Shown: positions 27,133-35,385 of the stretch, in pieces
Layout of the letters: each line of letters opens with the position of its first letter
Position numbering within the stretch: position 1 is the first letter of the stretch
Assembly: GCA_965200045.1 (NCBI GenBank)
Contig: OZ241330.1
Coordinates: 1,550,001-1,614,000, forward strand
Direction of reading: 5' to 3'
Length of the DNA: 64,000 bases
From: Bin25 sp026709415
GTDB taxonomy: Bacteria; Bacteroidota; Bacteroidia; Flavobacteriales; Flavobacteriaceae
Translations under genes and position numbers: made by a program
Notes under the pieces: generated by a model
Database searches by the model: none
What the model was told of the DNA's origin: nothing
Seen by the model: only the letters and a program-made list of their open reading frames with translations

Positions 27133-27744
27133 TTGAAAATTATTTGTATTGGTCAAAACTACCAAGACCATATTGATGAATTGGAAAACAAAATACCTTC
27201 TGAGCCTATATTATTTATTAAACCAGATTCAGCCATATTAAAATCAAAAAGTCAATTTGTCATTCCTCATTTTTCTCAACAAATCCAATATGAATTAGAG
27301 TTGGCTATTCAATTCAATACATTGGGAAAACATATCGAACCCAAATTTGCTTACAAATATTTTGATAAAATTTCGTTAGGGATTGATTTTACAGCAAGAG
27401 ACTTACAAAATGAATTAAAAAAACATGGTTTACCATGGGAGAAAGCCAAAGGTTTTGACAGGTCAGCGATCGTGGGTCAATGGATTGACAAATCTGAGTT
27501 TGATGATATTCAAAATTTAGATTTCAAACTGCTTAAAAATAATCGAACGGTTCAACATTCTAATTCTTCAAAAATGATATGGAAAATCGATCAATTAATT
27601 TCATACACTTCAAAGTTTTTTACTTTAAAAATCGGCGATGTTTTATTTACTGGATCTCCTTCTGGTGTAGATAATCTTAGTTCTGGAGACGTTTTGGTTG
27701 GCGTTCTCCAAAATAGAGAAGTATTTCGTGTTCGAGTAAAATAA
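27133..27744 (+). CDS. Fumarylacetoacetate hydrolase (FAH) family protein
   Basis: A 203-aa FAH-fold enzyme. The family core is visible: IGQNYQDHIDE at the start, the metal-ligand segment YELELAIQF (two Glu), GIDFTARDLQ (Asp ligand), the Lys-bearing LPWEKAKGFDRSA and the end LFTGSPSGVDNLSSGD. Members include acylpyruvate hydrolases, oxaloacetate decarboxylases and tautomerases; the exact reaction is open. Start is TTG at 27133, since no ATG precedes the conserved KIICIGQNY. cinA follows after 6 bases. Confidence 0.88.
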   Translation: MKIICIGQNYQDHIDELENKIPSEPILFIKPDSAILKSKSQFVIPHFSQQIQYELELAIQFNTLGKHIEPKFAYKYFDKISLGIDFTARDLQNELKKHGLPWEKAKGFDRSAIVGQWIDKSEFDDIQNLDFKLLKNNRTVQHSNSSKMIWKIDQLISYTSKFFTLKIGDVLFTGSPSGVDNLSSGDVLVGVLQNREVFRVRVK

Positions 27745-27750
27745 GCCGAT

Positions 27751-28989
27751 GTGAAAGCCCAAATTTTGGTTATTGGAAATGAAATACTCAATGGTAAAAC
27801 ATTGGATACTAACTCTAAGGTTCTAGCTAAAGAGTTAACTAAAGTCGGATTGGACATACAACAAATAGTGGCGATTTCCGACAACCAAAAAACCATTATT
27901 TCTTATTTAGACAAAGCTTTAACAAATGCAGAATTCATTTTCATAACAGGAGGATTAGGACCCACCAGTGATGATGTAACCAAGCAAACCCTTAATGACT
28001 ACTTTGGATATGATTTATCGATGAACCAAGAGGTATTAGCTCACATTAAATCCATGTTTAAGAACCGATATAATTCGCCTATTAATGAGCAAAATATAAA
28101 ACAAGCAATGCTTCCAAAGCAAGCTCGGATATTTATCAACGAATATGGAACAGCTAGTGGGATGTGGTTTAAAAAAAATAATTCACATTGTATTTCTTTA
28201 CCAGGGGTTCCTCATGAAATGAAGCATCTATTAGTCGGTCAAATCGTTCCAACGATCAAATCAGAATTTAATCTTCCTCAAAATTATATTCGGACTGTTA
28301 ATACTATAGGTCTAGGAGAAAGCAATATTGCTGATAGGTTGACTCATTGGGAAAAGAATCTTCATCCTAAAATCAGTGTCGCCTATCTACCAGATTTAGG
28401 TAAAGTGCGCATCCGTGTTTCTACATCTGATAAAGACTTTCAAAATGCCCAATTACATATAAACCGAGCCATTGACCAACTATTACCTCTTATTCAAGAT
28501 ATTTACTATGGACAAGATGATCGTCCAATAGAAAATGTGGTGGCAGAGTTACTCACTGAAAAATCATTGACAATCAGTTGCGCTGAAAGCTATACTGGGG
28601 GAGCTATTGCAAATCAAATAACGTCTATACCAGGAGCATCTGCGTATTTTAAAGGAGGTTTAGTGGTTTATAACGATGATGTGAAAACTGATTTGCTAGG
28701 CATTCCTAAATCCATTATCCAAAAGTTAGGCCCCGCCAATGAAACAATAGTCGAACAAATGGCCCTTGGAACCCAGAGAAGATTTGAAACAGATATTGCT
28801 CTTGCAACTTCAGGAAATGCCGGACCAACTCAAGGTGATATCAATGTTCCGGTTGGAACCGTATTTATTGGTTTGGCCATTATGAAGAAAGTGGAAACAT
28901 TTGAATTCAAAATGAATGGACCAAGAAAGCAAGTCATCGAAAGATCATTAAATAAAATCAACGAATTGTTGTTTCATCATTTAAAATGA
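27751..28989 (+). CDS. cinA: CinA-family nicotinamide-nucleotide amidase
   Basis: The N-terminal ~170 residues form a MoCF/COG1058-type domain (ILVIGNEILNGKTLDTNSK, FITGGLGPTSDDVTKQTL), and the C-terminal ~160 residues are the CinA amidase domain (CAESYTGGAIANQITSIPGA, GNAGPTQGD). CinA deamidates nicotinamide mononucleotide for pyridine-nucleotide salvage and may act as an ADP-ribose pyrophosphatase. GTG at 27751 is the only start fitting the conserved beginning. Length 412 aa is normal. It is probably co-transcribed with the FAH gene. Confidence 0.94.
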   Translation: MKAQILVIGNEILNGKTLDTNSKVLAKELTKVGLDIQQIVAISDNQKTIISYLDKALTNAEFIFITGGLGPTSDDVTKQTLNDYFGYDLSMNQEVLAHIKSMFKNRYNSPINEQNIKQAMLPKQARIFINEYGTASGMWFKKNNSHCISLPGVPHEMKHLLVGQIVPTIKSEFNLPQNYIRTVNTIGLGESNIADRLTHWEKNLHPKISVAYLPDLGKVRIRVSTSDKDFQNAQLHINRAIDQLLPLIQDIYYGQDDRPIENVVAELLTEKSLTISCAESYTGGAIANQITSIPGASAYFKGGLVVYNDDVKTDLLGIPKSIIQKLGPANETIVEQMALGTQRRFETDIALATSGNAGPTQGDINVPVGTVFIGLAIMKKVETFEFKMNGPRKQVIERSLNKINELLFHHLK

Positions 28990-29253
28990 TCGAGAAAAGT
29001 TTTATTCTCTCCGAGCTTAACTCCCACAAACTCAATAAAACTCATACTAAGTTGCGTTGATATTCTTTATTTGACATCTAGAAATCATCACTCCACGTCA
29101 TGTAGAAAACACATTGGCATGAGATTGTGCTTGGAATGTGGGTAAACCATGGTTCAAGCAAGTGATGTCCATCCTTGATTGCCATCTTTGGGTGAGATCC
29201 CTCGTCGGTCGCTGTTTCCCGTCGGGCAGACCAGGCCGTTCTTGAGGCCTCGA
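28990..29253. other. Spacer where AT-rich host sequence changes to GC-rich sequence
   Basis: Between cinA and the 3' end of the surface-protein gene, composition changes from AT-rich to GC-rich at roughly 29100-29200. No gene, tRNA or IS end is recognised. The change point marks one edge of the GC-rich segment holding the surface protein. Confidence 0.45.
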
Positions 29254-32200
29254 CTATGGGCAACTCGTCATGCAATTGGTAAAATCAGGGCGTCTATTGG
29301 CATCCAACTCACAACCAAAAAAGATGCAAACGGTGACCTGATCCACGTCCCAGTCACTGAGATCTTGATTAAAGGCACTGGCTTGGTTAAACATGCTCGT
29401 CATAGTGGTCACCCGACCCACATCCCAATCCCCAATATCTTGATTGAAGGCGTGAGCGTCGCTAAACATCTGGTTCATCAAAGTCACCCGACTCACATCC
29501 CAATCCCCAATCGCTTGATTGAACGCCCGAGCGTTTTGAAACATTTGATTCATGCTGCTCACTTGGCGAACATCCCAATCCCCAATATCTTGATTGAACG
29601 CCCGAGCGTCTCTAAACATGAGACCCATAGTGGTCACCCGACTGACATTCCAGTCCCCAATATCCTGATTGAACGCTCGAGCATCATCAAACATTTGATA
29701 CATATTGGTCACCCGACTCACATCCCAATCCCCAATATCCTGATTGAAGGCCGAAGCTCCCTTAAACATTTGATACATCGTGGTCACCCGACTGACATCC
29801 CAATCCCCAATGGCTTCATTGAAAGACGCTTTGTTCAAAAACAAGCCGCTCATATCGGTCACCAGGGTGGTGCACTTGGCATCGGTGTTATCGGCGGCCA
29901 CTAATTGCCGCAGCAAGGACTCATCCACAATGGTGTATTCGGTGCCATCGAGGATTTCTTGTTGTCCCACATAGGTCGCGGGATCCTGAATGGCTTGTCG
30001 CCGAATGCGGGGATGGAGGGTGACGGTCACCCCATTGGCATGCCGCGTCAATAAGCACTCTTGATTGCAAGAAAAACGGGGGCGACGGTTGGCCCTTAAC
30101 TCGCACGCCACTTGCCGACAATCACTGACGTTCCGGACATCCCACCCGCTGAGGTCTTGATCAAAGGCGGTGGCATCGGAGAATAGGGTGGCCATGAAGA
30201 CCACCGAGCTGACATCCCAGTCGCTGATGTCTTGATCAAAGGCCCTGGCGCCATTGAAGGTGCCGGTCATGGTCCGGACCCGGCTCACCTCCCAATCGCC
30301 GATGTCCTGATCAAAGGCCGACGCCCTTTCAAAGGTGGCTCCCAGGCTCGTCACCTGGCTGACGTCCCAATCGCCGATGGCTTGATTGAAGGCCGTGGCC
30401 CCCTGAAACAGGAAGCTCATATCGGTCACGGCACTGGTGTCCCAGTCCCCGATGGGTTGATTGAAGGCTCGAGCCCCTTGAAACATCCACGCCATCGTGG
30501 TGACCGCCCGGGTATCCCAATCCTCAATGGGGGCATTAAAGGCTCGGTCCTTGGCGAATAAGGCCTGCATGTCGGTGACTAGGGTGGTGCAGACGAAATC
30601 GAGATCCAGGTTGAAGCCTCCGGCGCCTTGACGGTCTTCGGCCACGTATTGTCGGAGCAAAGCATTATCCACGATGGTGTATTGGGTGCCATCGACGGTG
30701 GCTTGTTGGCCGACAAAGCGGGAAGGGTTGGGGACCTCGGCATTGATGATGACCGTCACCCCATTGGCGTGTTTGGTCAATAAGGGGGTGATGCACTCTT
30801 CGTCCATGGGAATTTGGATGCCATGGCAGGTTTTGGTGGTGGGCGTTGGTGGTGGAGTCTCAGCCAACACGGCGTTCACTTGGCAATTTTGGGAGGCGGT
30901 GAAGGAGATGGTGGTAGCACTCGCCGAAAACGTCCCACAGGTGCCTGTCCAGCGCTCCAAAGTATAGCCTTCATTCACTGTCACGGTGATGGTCACCGTT
31001 TGGCCGTTGGGGATGGTTTGGGTGTTGGTAATGCTCCCGCCGGTGTTCACCGAGGTGGTGATGATGCGGTTCACGGGTGGGGGTGGAGTCTCAGCTAACA
31101 CGGCATTCACTTGGCAATTTTGGGAGGCGGTGAAGGAGATGGTGGTCTGTTGGTTACTGAAGGTCCCACAGGTGCCTGTCCAGCGTTCCAAAGTATAGCC
31201 TTCATTCACCGTCACGGTGATGGTCACCGTTTGGCCGTTGGGGATGGTTTGGGTGTTGGTAATGCTTCCGCCGGTATTGACCGAGGTGGTGATGATGCGG
31301 TTCACGGGTGGGGGTGGAGTCTCAGCTAACACGGCATTCACTTGGCAATTTTGGGAGGCGGTGAAGGAGATGGTGGTCTGTTGGTTACTGAAGGTCCCAC
31401 AGCTGCCTGTCCAGCGTTCCAAAGTATAGCCTTCATTCACCGTCACGGTGATGGTCACCGTTTGGCCGTTGGGGATGGTTTGGGTGTTGGTAATACTTCC
31501 TCCCGCATTGACCGAGGTGGTGATGATGCGATCGGGGATGGGATCGGGACAAGGATCGTTGATGGGAATCTGTTGGCCATTGCAATCTTTGGTCGTGGGG
31601 GTTGGTGGCGGACAAGGATCGTTGATGGGAATCTGTTGACCATTACAGTTTTTGGTCGTCGGGGTGGGCTCCGGGCAGTCCTCATCAATCGGAATTGGTT
31701 GGCCATTACAATCTTTAGTCGTGGGGGTGGGCTCCGGACAGTCCTCGTCGATAGGGATTTGCTGGCCATTACAGTCTTTGGTGGTCGGGGTGGGCTCCGG
31801 ACAGTTCTCGTCGATGGGGATTTGCTGGCCATTGCAATCTTTGGTGGTCGGGGTTGGTGGCGGACAAGGATCAGCGATGGGGATCTGTTGTCCGTTGCAG
31901 TTTTTGGTGGTGGGCGTGGGTGGTGGATTCACCGGATTGACGGGATTGACCGGGTCCACCGGATCGGGATCGACCGGATCAACAGGGTCCACCGGGTCAA
32001 CGGGATCCACGGGGTCCACCGGATCGGGATCGACCGGATCAACGGGATCCACGGGGTCAACGGGATCCACGGGGTCCACCGGATCGGGATCGACCGGATC
32101 AACGGGATCCACCGGGTCAACGGGATCCACGGGGTCCACCGGGTCTTCTTCTATTTTCTGAAGCACCGCCTGGATGGTACAATCTTGGGTGGCGGGAAAC

Positions 32201-33394
32201 GTGATGGTGGTGGCACTCGCTGGGAACGGCCCACAATCCCCGGTCCACTCCTGGAGTTCATAGCCCGCTTCCAAGGTCAGGGTAATGGACACCGATTGGC
32301 CGTGTTCGACGGTTTGGCGTTCGGTAATGCTTCCACCGGAGCTCACCGACGGGGTGATGGTGCGTTGGGCTTTCCGAAAGACCGCTCCGATGGCACAAGG
32401 ACCAACGACCGTGAATGACAGGGTGGGATCCGTGGGATCAACGATCGAGGGACAAGTCGCCCCCTCGGTCGTCCAAGTGGAAAACACATGGTTGGCTGCC
32501 GGCTCGGCGGTCAACGTCACCTTTTCTCCATGGGTTGGTGCGGTGGCCGTCAGCCCATGAATCAGGCCTCCCGCGTTGGCCTGGGTGCGGATGGCATGGG
32601 ATCGCTTTTGTAGAAGAGCCGACACCTGACAATCTTGGGTGGCTGGAAACGTGATGGTGGTGGTGTCGGAAGAAAACACGCCACAATCCCCTGTCCACTC
32701 CTGGAGTTCATAGCCTTCTTCCAAGGTGAGGGTAATGGTCACCGCTTGGCCGTGTTCGACGGTGGTACTGGGGGTGATGAGACCCCCTTCGGAAACACGG
32801 GTGGTGATGGTCCGAGGGGCTTTCCGAAACACCGCTTCCAGCGCACAAGGGCCTTGCACGACCCAGCGAAGGGTGGGGAGGCTCAAGGACTCGAGATCAG
32901 GACAACGATCGGCCACCAAAGAGGTGATCGTCCATCGGGTGAATTGATAGTTCGCTTCCGGCACGGCCGTCAAGGTGATGGCTTGGCCTTGGACATAGGG
33001 ATCGCTGGCGAATCCCTGGATGGAACCCCCCGCGGTCGCTGTGGCCGTGATCGAATAGGGAATCTTTTCAAAAAGAGCGGTGATGTGGCAATGACGGCTC
33101 GCTAGAAAACGAATGTCTAAATCGTCACTCGGAAACGTGCCACAATCCCCCGTCCATCCTTGGAACTGATAATGTTCTTGAGGGGTCGCGGTGATCGACA
33201 CGGTTTGACCGCTCTCGATGGTTTGACTGGGGGTGATCTCACCCCCTAACCCAGCCGACGTGGCGATGGTGTAAAGCTTAAAAAAGGGGGGGGGTAGCCG
33301 ATGGGGTGGGCATCTCGTCATCCCCACAGGAAAAGAAAATCAAAAACAGGCCGAGGAGCGACCAGGAGGCGAATGGATGGAATAAACGAATCAT
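29254..33394 (-). CDS. Giant repeat-built surface lipoprotein, frame broken by a C-tract (phase-OFF reading)
   Basis: The start is ATG at 33394 with a lipoprotein signal peptide (SLLGLFLIFFSC, Cys23). At 33286-33294 nine C (coding strand) shift the frame and a TAA ends translation after 38 residues. The other frame then stays open for about 1,340 codons to 29254; with eight C it would be one protein of about 1,380 residues. Order: five divergent InlB B-repeat-like domains (each with GDCG- and DC-type cysteines), a (VDP)n linker, six 21-residue CNGQQIP repeats, three near-identical 77-residue InlB-like domains, then two blocks of 25-residue BspA/DUF285 repeats (FNQDIGDWDVSRVT...MF). Such proteins are surface-exposed and adhesive in other bacteria. 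The gene is far GC-richer than its surroundings, suggesting transfer or repeat-driven drift. A sequencing error in the C-tract is the main alternative. Confidence 0.8.
29330..29835 (-). repeat. 75-bp tandem repeats coding BspA/DUF285 units (C-terminal block)
   Basis: The phrase CATCCCAATCCCC recurs (or nearly so) at 29421, 29496, 29571, 29646, 29721 and 29796, an exact 75-base period, or 25 residues. Each encodes an AFNQDIGDWDVSRVT-like unit with M..MF spacing. Copies are similar but not identical; conserved positions are F-N, I-G-D-W-D-V and V-T. Confidence 0.9.
30130..30545 (-). repeat. 75-bp repeats coding BspA/DUF285 units (N-terminal-side block)
   Basis: A second run of the 25-residue unit (GDWDTSAVTDMSFLF-like, AFDQDIGDWEVSRVRTM-like) lies upstream of the first in the protein. 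Each block is preceded by a related leader starting TKHANGVTV and ending with a Cys-Thr-Thr-Leu-Val-Thr-Asp-Met segment, so the whole leader-plus-repeats unit has been duplicated. The two blocks have diverged more from each other than the copies within the C-terminal block. Confidence 0.85.
30851..31538 (-). repeat. Three near-identical 231-bp direct repeats (InlB-like domains)
   Basis: The landmark GTGGAGTCTCAGC occurs at about 30853, 31084 and 31315, exactly 231 bases (77 residues) apart, and the DNA between is nearly identical from copy to copy. Differences are few, for example ASATT against NQQTT and TGTCG against TGSCG in the protein. Such recent duplications keep the reading frame and could expand or contract by recombination. 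Confidence 0.92.
31543..31920 (-). repeat. Six 63-bp repeats coding a 21-residue CNGQQIP unit
   Basis: Each unit reads PTPTTKDCNGQQIPIDE-CPE or a close variant, with two cysteines 11 apart. The DNA period is 63 bases (for example GGTC of TTTGGTCGT at 31591 and 31654). A seventh, divergent copy (TKTCHGIQIPMDEEC) stands after the 231-bp repeats. The paired cysteines suggest small disulfide-closed beads in a Pro/Thr-rich stalk; this is inference. Confidence 0.88.
31927..32150 (-). repeat. (VDP)n low-complexity repeat with a 60-bp higher-order period
   Basis: Codons for Val-Asp-Pro repeat about 20 times, interrupted by Asp-Pro-Asp-Pro steps. The block GGATCGGGATCGACCGGATC recurs at 31961, 32021 and 32081, a 60-base period. 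It encodes an acidic, extended linker between the N-terminal InlB-like domains and the Cys-bead stalk. Confidence 0.9.
33286..33294 (-). repeat. Nine-C homopolymer at the signal-peptide junction of the surface lipoprotein
   Basis: On the coding strand the sequence is GCTA, nine C, six T, AAG. Codons 34-36 of the signal-peptide frame read ACC CCC CCC; the ninth C starts CTT TTT TAA. Eight C (or eleven) would give ACC CCC CCC TTT TTT AAG and continue into the long repeat frame. The tract is therefore placed where slippage would switch a full-length lipoprotein on and off. Confidence 0.85.
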
Positions 33395-33458
33395 GAAGCG
33401 GTGCGGTTAAGTGTCAATGGTTGGTTGGACATGGGACATCCCATTTAAAAGCGTGAGA

Positions 33459-33467
33459 GCAAAGATA
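33459..33467 (-). promoter_or_regulatory. Putative -7 box of the surface lipoprotein gene
   Basis: TATCTTTGC on the minus strand (33467 down to 33459) fits TAnnTTTG and lies 65 bases before the ATG at 33394. No TTG stands at the expected -33 spacing: that region is a run of nine G (33481-33489) next to A-runs, so promoter strength may depend on tract length. Confidence 0.5.
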
Positions 33468-33520
33468 GCATTTATCCCTACCCCCCCCCATTTTTTTGAT
33501 TTTTTTTTAAAAGGCAAAAA

Positions 33521-33547
33521 CCCTTCCGATTCTGTTTTTTGGAAGGG
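33521..33547 (-). terminator. Hairpin followed by T-rich sequence on the minus strand
   Basis: A 7-bp perfect stem, CCCTTCC (33521-33527) with GGAAGGG (33541-33547), has a 13-base loop. On the minus strand it is followed by TTTTTGCCTTTT, the layout of an intrinsic terminator. No minus-strand gene lies directly upstream, so it may shield the surface gene from readthrough or be a remnant. Confidence 0.45.
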
Positions 33548-33775
33548 CATAACGAAGAGGCCTCTCCCCATGATTTGAGGAAACGATGCTTAACCATAAT
33601 GAAATCAAACGATGATGGCTTGGCTTCGAAAAGTCATTGAAAACGTAAATTAGTGTCAACTGTTATTGAATAAGGTTGGAAACTATAGTGTAAATCATGA
33701 AAATCATTGATTTTTAATCTTAATGATACAATTTCAATACATGTAGTAAAATGATTAAATATCAGTGAACTTTAG

Positions 33776-33783
33776 TACTTTTG
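33776..33783 (+). promoter_or_regulatory. Putative -7 box before the bL28 gene
   Basis: TACTTTTG matches TAnnTTTG and lies 21 bases before the bL28 ATG. A clear TTG at -33 is not seen, so this rests on one box. Confidence 0.4.
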
Positions 33784-33803
33784 CGAATTCAAAAAAAAAG
33801 AAA

Positions 33804-34040
33804 ATGTCAAAGGTTTGTCAGGTTTCAAGAAAGAGAGTGATGATTGGAAACAATGTGTCTCATGCGCTCAATAGAACCAAGCGTCGGTTTGACGTAAACT
33901 TAATTACAAAAAGATTTTTTATTCCTGAAGAAAACAGATGGGTGAAACTTAAAATATCTACCTCAGTTCTTCGAACAATCAATCGAAAAGGCATATCGGC
34001 TGTTATTAAAGATGCTAGGACCAAAGGCATTGTGATTTAA
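33804..34040 (+). CDS. rpmB: Large ribosomal subunit protein bL28
   Basis: A 78-residue ribosomal protein with the bL28 pattern MSKVCQVSRKRVMIGNNVSH, then ALNRTKRRFDVNL and a basic C-terminus. ATG at 33804 is chosen since the family begins MSKVC; upstream codons in the same frame are not protein-like and would overlap the putative -7 box. It is the first gene of the bL28-bL33-DUF4295-ftsY cluster. Confidence 0.96.
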   Translation: MSKVCQVSRKRVMIGNNVSHALNRTKRRFDVNLITKRFFIPEENRWVKLKISTSVLRTINRKGISAVIKDARTKGIVI

Positions 34041-34050
34041 TTTTATCTAA

Positions 34051-34239
34051 ATGGCGAAAAAAAGCAAAGGAAATCGAGTCCAGGTCATTTTGGAATGTAC
34101 AGAGCATAAAGATTCTGGACAAAGTGGGACATCGAGATACATTACCACCAAAAACAAAAAGAATTCTCCTTCACGGTTGGAAATAAAAAAGTTTAATCCA
34201 ATTTTGAAACGGATGACACTTCATAAAGAAATAAAGTAA
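34051..34239 (+). CDS. rpmG: Large ribosomal subunit protein bL33
   Basis: A 62-residue ribosomal protein with the bL33 pattern KGNRVQVILECTEHKDSG, SGTSRYITTKNKKNSP and KKFNPILKRMTLHKEIK. Only one cysteine (ECTEH) is left, so it is a zinc-free (C-minus) form. It starts 10 bases after rpmB. Confidence 0.96.
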   Translation: MAKKSKGNRVQVILECTEHKDSGQSGTSRYITTKNKKNSPSRLEIKKFNPILKRMTLHKEIK

Positions 34240-34240
34240 A

Positions 34241-34390
34241 ATGGCAAAAAAAGCAGTAGCGACCTTACAAACGGGATCTAAAAAATTGACTAAAGTCATT
34301 AAAATGTCCAAAAAGGATAGTGATTCGTATAGTTTCATTGAGGGAATGGTTAAAAGTGATCAGGTTCAGAATTGGCTCAAAAAGCAATAG
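34241..34390 (+). CDS. DUF4295 family small basic protein
   Basis: A 49-residue basic protein beginning MAKKAVATLQTGSKKLTKVI and ending VQNWLKKQ. DUF4295 proteins are specific to Bacteroidota and almost always follow rpmG, as here after one base. The tight linkage and Lys content suggest a ribosome-associated role, which is inference. Confidence 0.9.
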   Translation: MAKKAVATLQTGSKKLTKVIKMSKKDSDSYSFIEGMVKSDQVQNWLKKQ

Positions 34391-34455
34391 TGGTTAGATA
34401 GCTTCAGGCACGGTTACATCAATTACTTCGGACTTGTCATTGTTGCACTAGATAG

Positions 34456-35373
34456 TTGAACTTGTCTTCTGTTAGTAAATACAAAAAAGTTATTGGTTTT
34501 TGGGGTGGGATCAGAAATCTACTTTCAAAAAAGAGATCCCTTGATTCCCAACTAATTGAAAACATTGAAGAAATCTTGATTTCTGCAGATGTAGGAATAG
34601 AAACCACCGAATTTTTAATCGATAATATAGTTGACAAGTTCCCTAATTCAAAAAATTCACATATAGGCGAATTATCTGACTTTTTTAAAAAAGAAATCAT
34701 TTCAATTCTTGAAAAAAATCAATGTTCCAATGGATTAGAATCTTACAATAAAAGTTCTAAACCTTTTGTTTCATTGGTGGTTGGTGTCAATGGAAGTGGA
34801 AAAACAACGACTATTGGAAAAATAGCTTACAAGTACAAGGTCCAAAGAAAAAAAATTTTACTTGGTGCGGCCGATACTTTTCGAAGTGGAGCCATAGAAC
34901 AGTTAGGCATCTGGGCTAATCGAGTAGGATGTCGGATGATTAAACATCAAATGGGTGGGGACTCTGCAGCCGTAGCATTTGATGCAGTGCAATCAGCCGT
35001 TTCAAAATCTGAAGATATTGTTTTAATTGATACGGCAGGAAGAATGTCGAATCAGAGTCATTTGATGGAAGAACTAAAAAAAATTAAAAGAACAATTCAA
35101 AAGGTAATTTCAGATGCACCACATGAAGTTCTTTTGGTTTTAGATGGATCAATAGGCCAAAATGCACTAGTCCAAGCTGGTGAATTTTTTAATGATATTG
35201 GTGTAACGGCTTTAGCAATAACCAAACTAGATGGCACTTCTAAAGGAGGAATGTTATTTAGTATTTCTCATAAGTACAATATTCCAATCAAATATATTGG
35301 AGTCGGTGAAAAAATCGATGATTTGCTGTTGTTTGATAGTCAAAAGTATGTCGAATCGCTCTTTGAAAACTAG
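34456..35373 (+). CDS. ftsY: Signal recognition particle receptor FtsY
   Basis: FtsY is the SRP receptor GTPase that brings ribosome-nascent-chain complexes to the inner membrane. The N domain (GIRNLLSKKRSLDSQLIENI) and G domain are complete: GVNGSGKTTTIGKIAYKYK (P-loop), GAADTFRSGAIEQL, LIDTAGRMSNQSHLMEEL, TKLDGTSKGG and GVGEKIDDL. At 305 aa it lacks the long acidic A domain of E. coli FtsY, as is usual in this phylum. The start is TTG at 34456. Confidence 0.96.
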   Translation: MNLSSVSKYKKVIGFWGGIRNLLSKKRSLDSQLIENIEEILISADVGIETTEFLIDNIVDKFPNSKNSHIGELSDFFKKEIISILEKNQCSNGLESYNKSSKPFVSLVVGVNGSGKTTTIGKIAYKYKVQRKKILLGAADTFRSGAIEQLGIWANRVGCRMIKHQMGGDSAAVAFDAVQSAVSKSEDIVLIDTAGRMSNQSHLMEELKKIKRTIQKVISDAPHEVLLVLDGSIGQNALVQAGEFFNDIGVTALAITKLDGTSKGGMLFSISHKYNIPIKYIGVGEKIDDLLLFDSQKYVESLFEN

Positions 35374-35385
35374 AAAAAAATCATA

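Noticed and set aside
29330..32150. Possible CRISPR array because of regular 60-75 bp periods
   Set aside because: The periods are multiples of three, lie inside one reading frame and lack unique spacers between short identical repeats.
31342..32418. Long plus-strand open frame opposite the surface-protein repeats
   Set aside because: It is the antisense shadow of the GC-rich repeats (VDP and CNGQQIP blocks), giving IDGIHGV-type low-complexity text, with no start context or homologous pattern. Similar shadows at 29179-29904, 30232-30561, 31652-32161 and 32635-33105 were also rejected.
33327..33327. GTG at 33327 as the real start of the surface protein
   Set aside because: It lies after the lipobox, would remove the signal peptide and gives a non-secretable N-terminus; the ATG at 33394 with a lipoprotein signal explains the gene far better.
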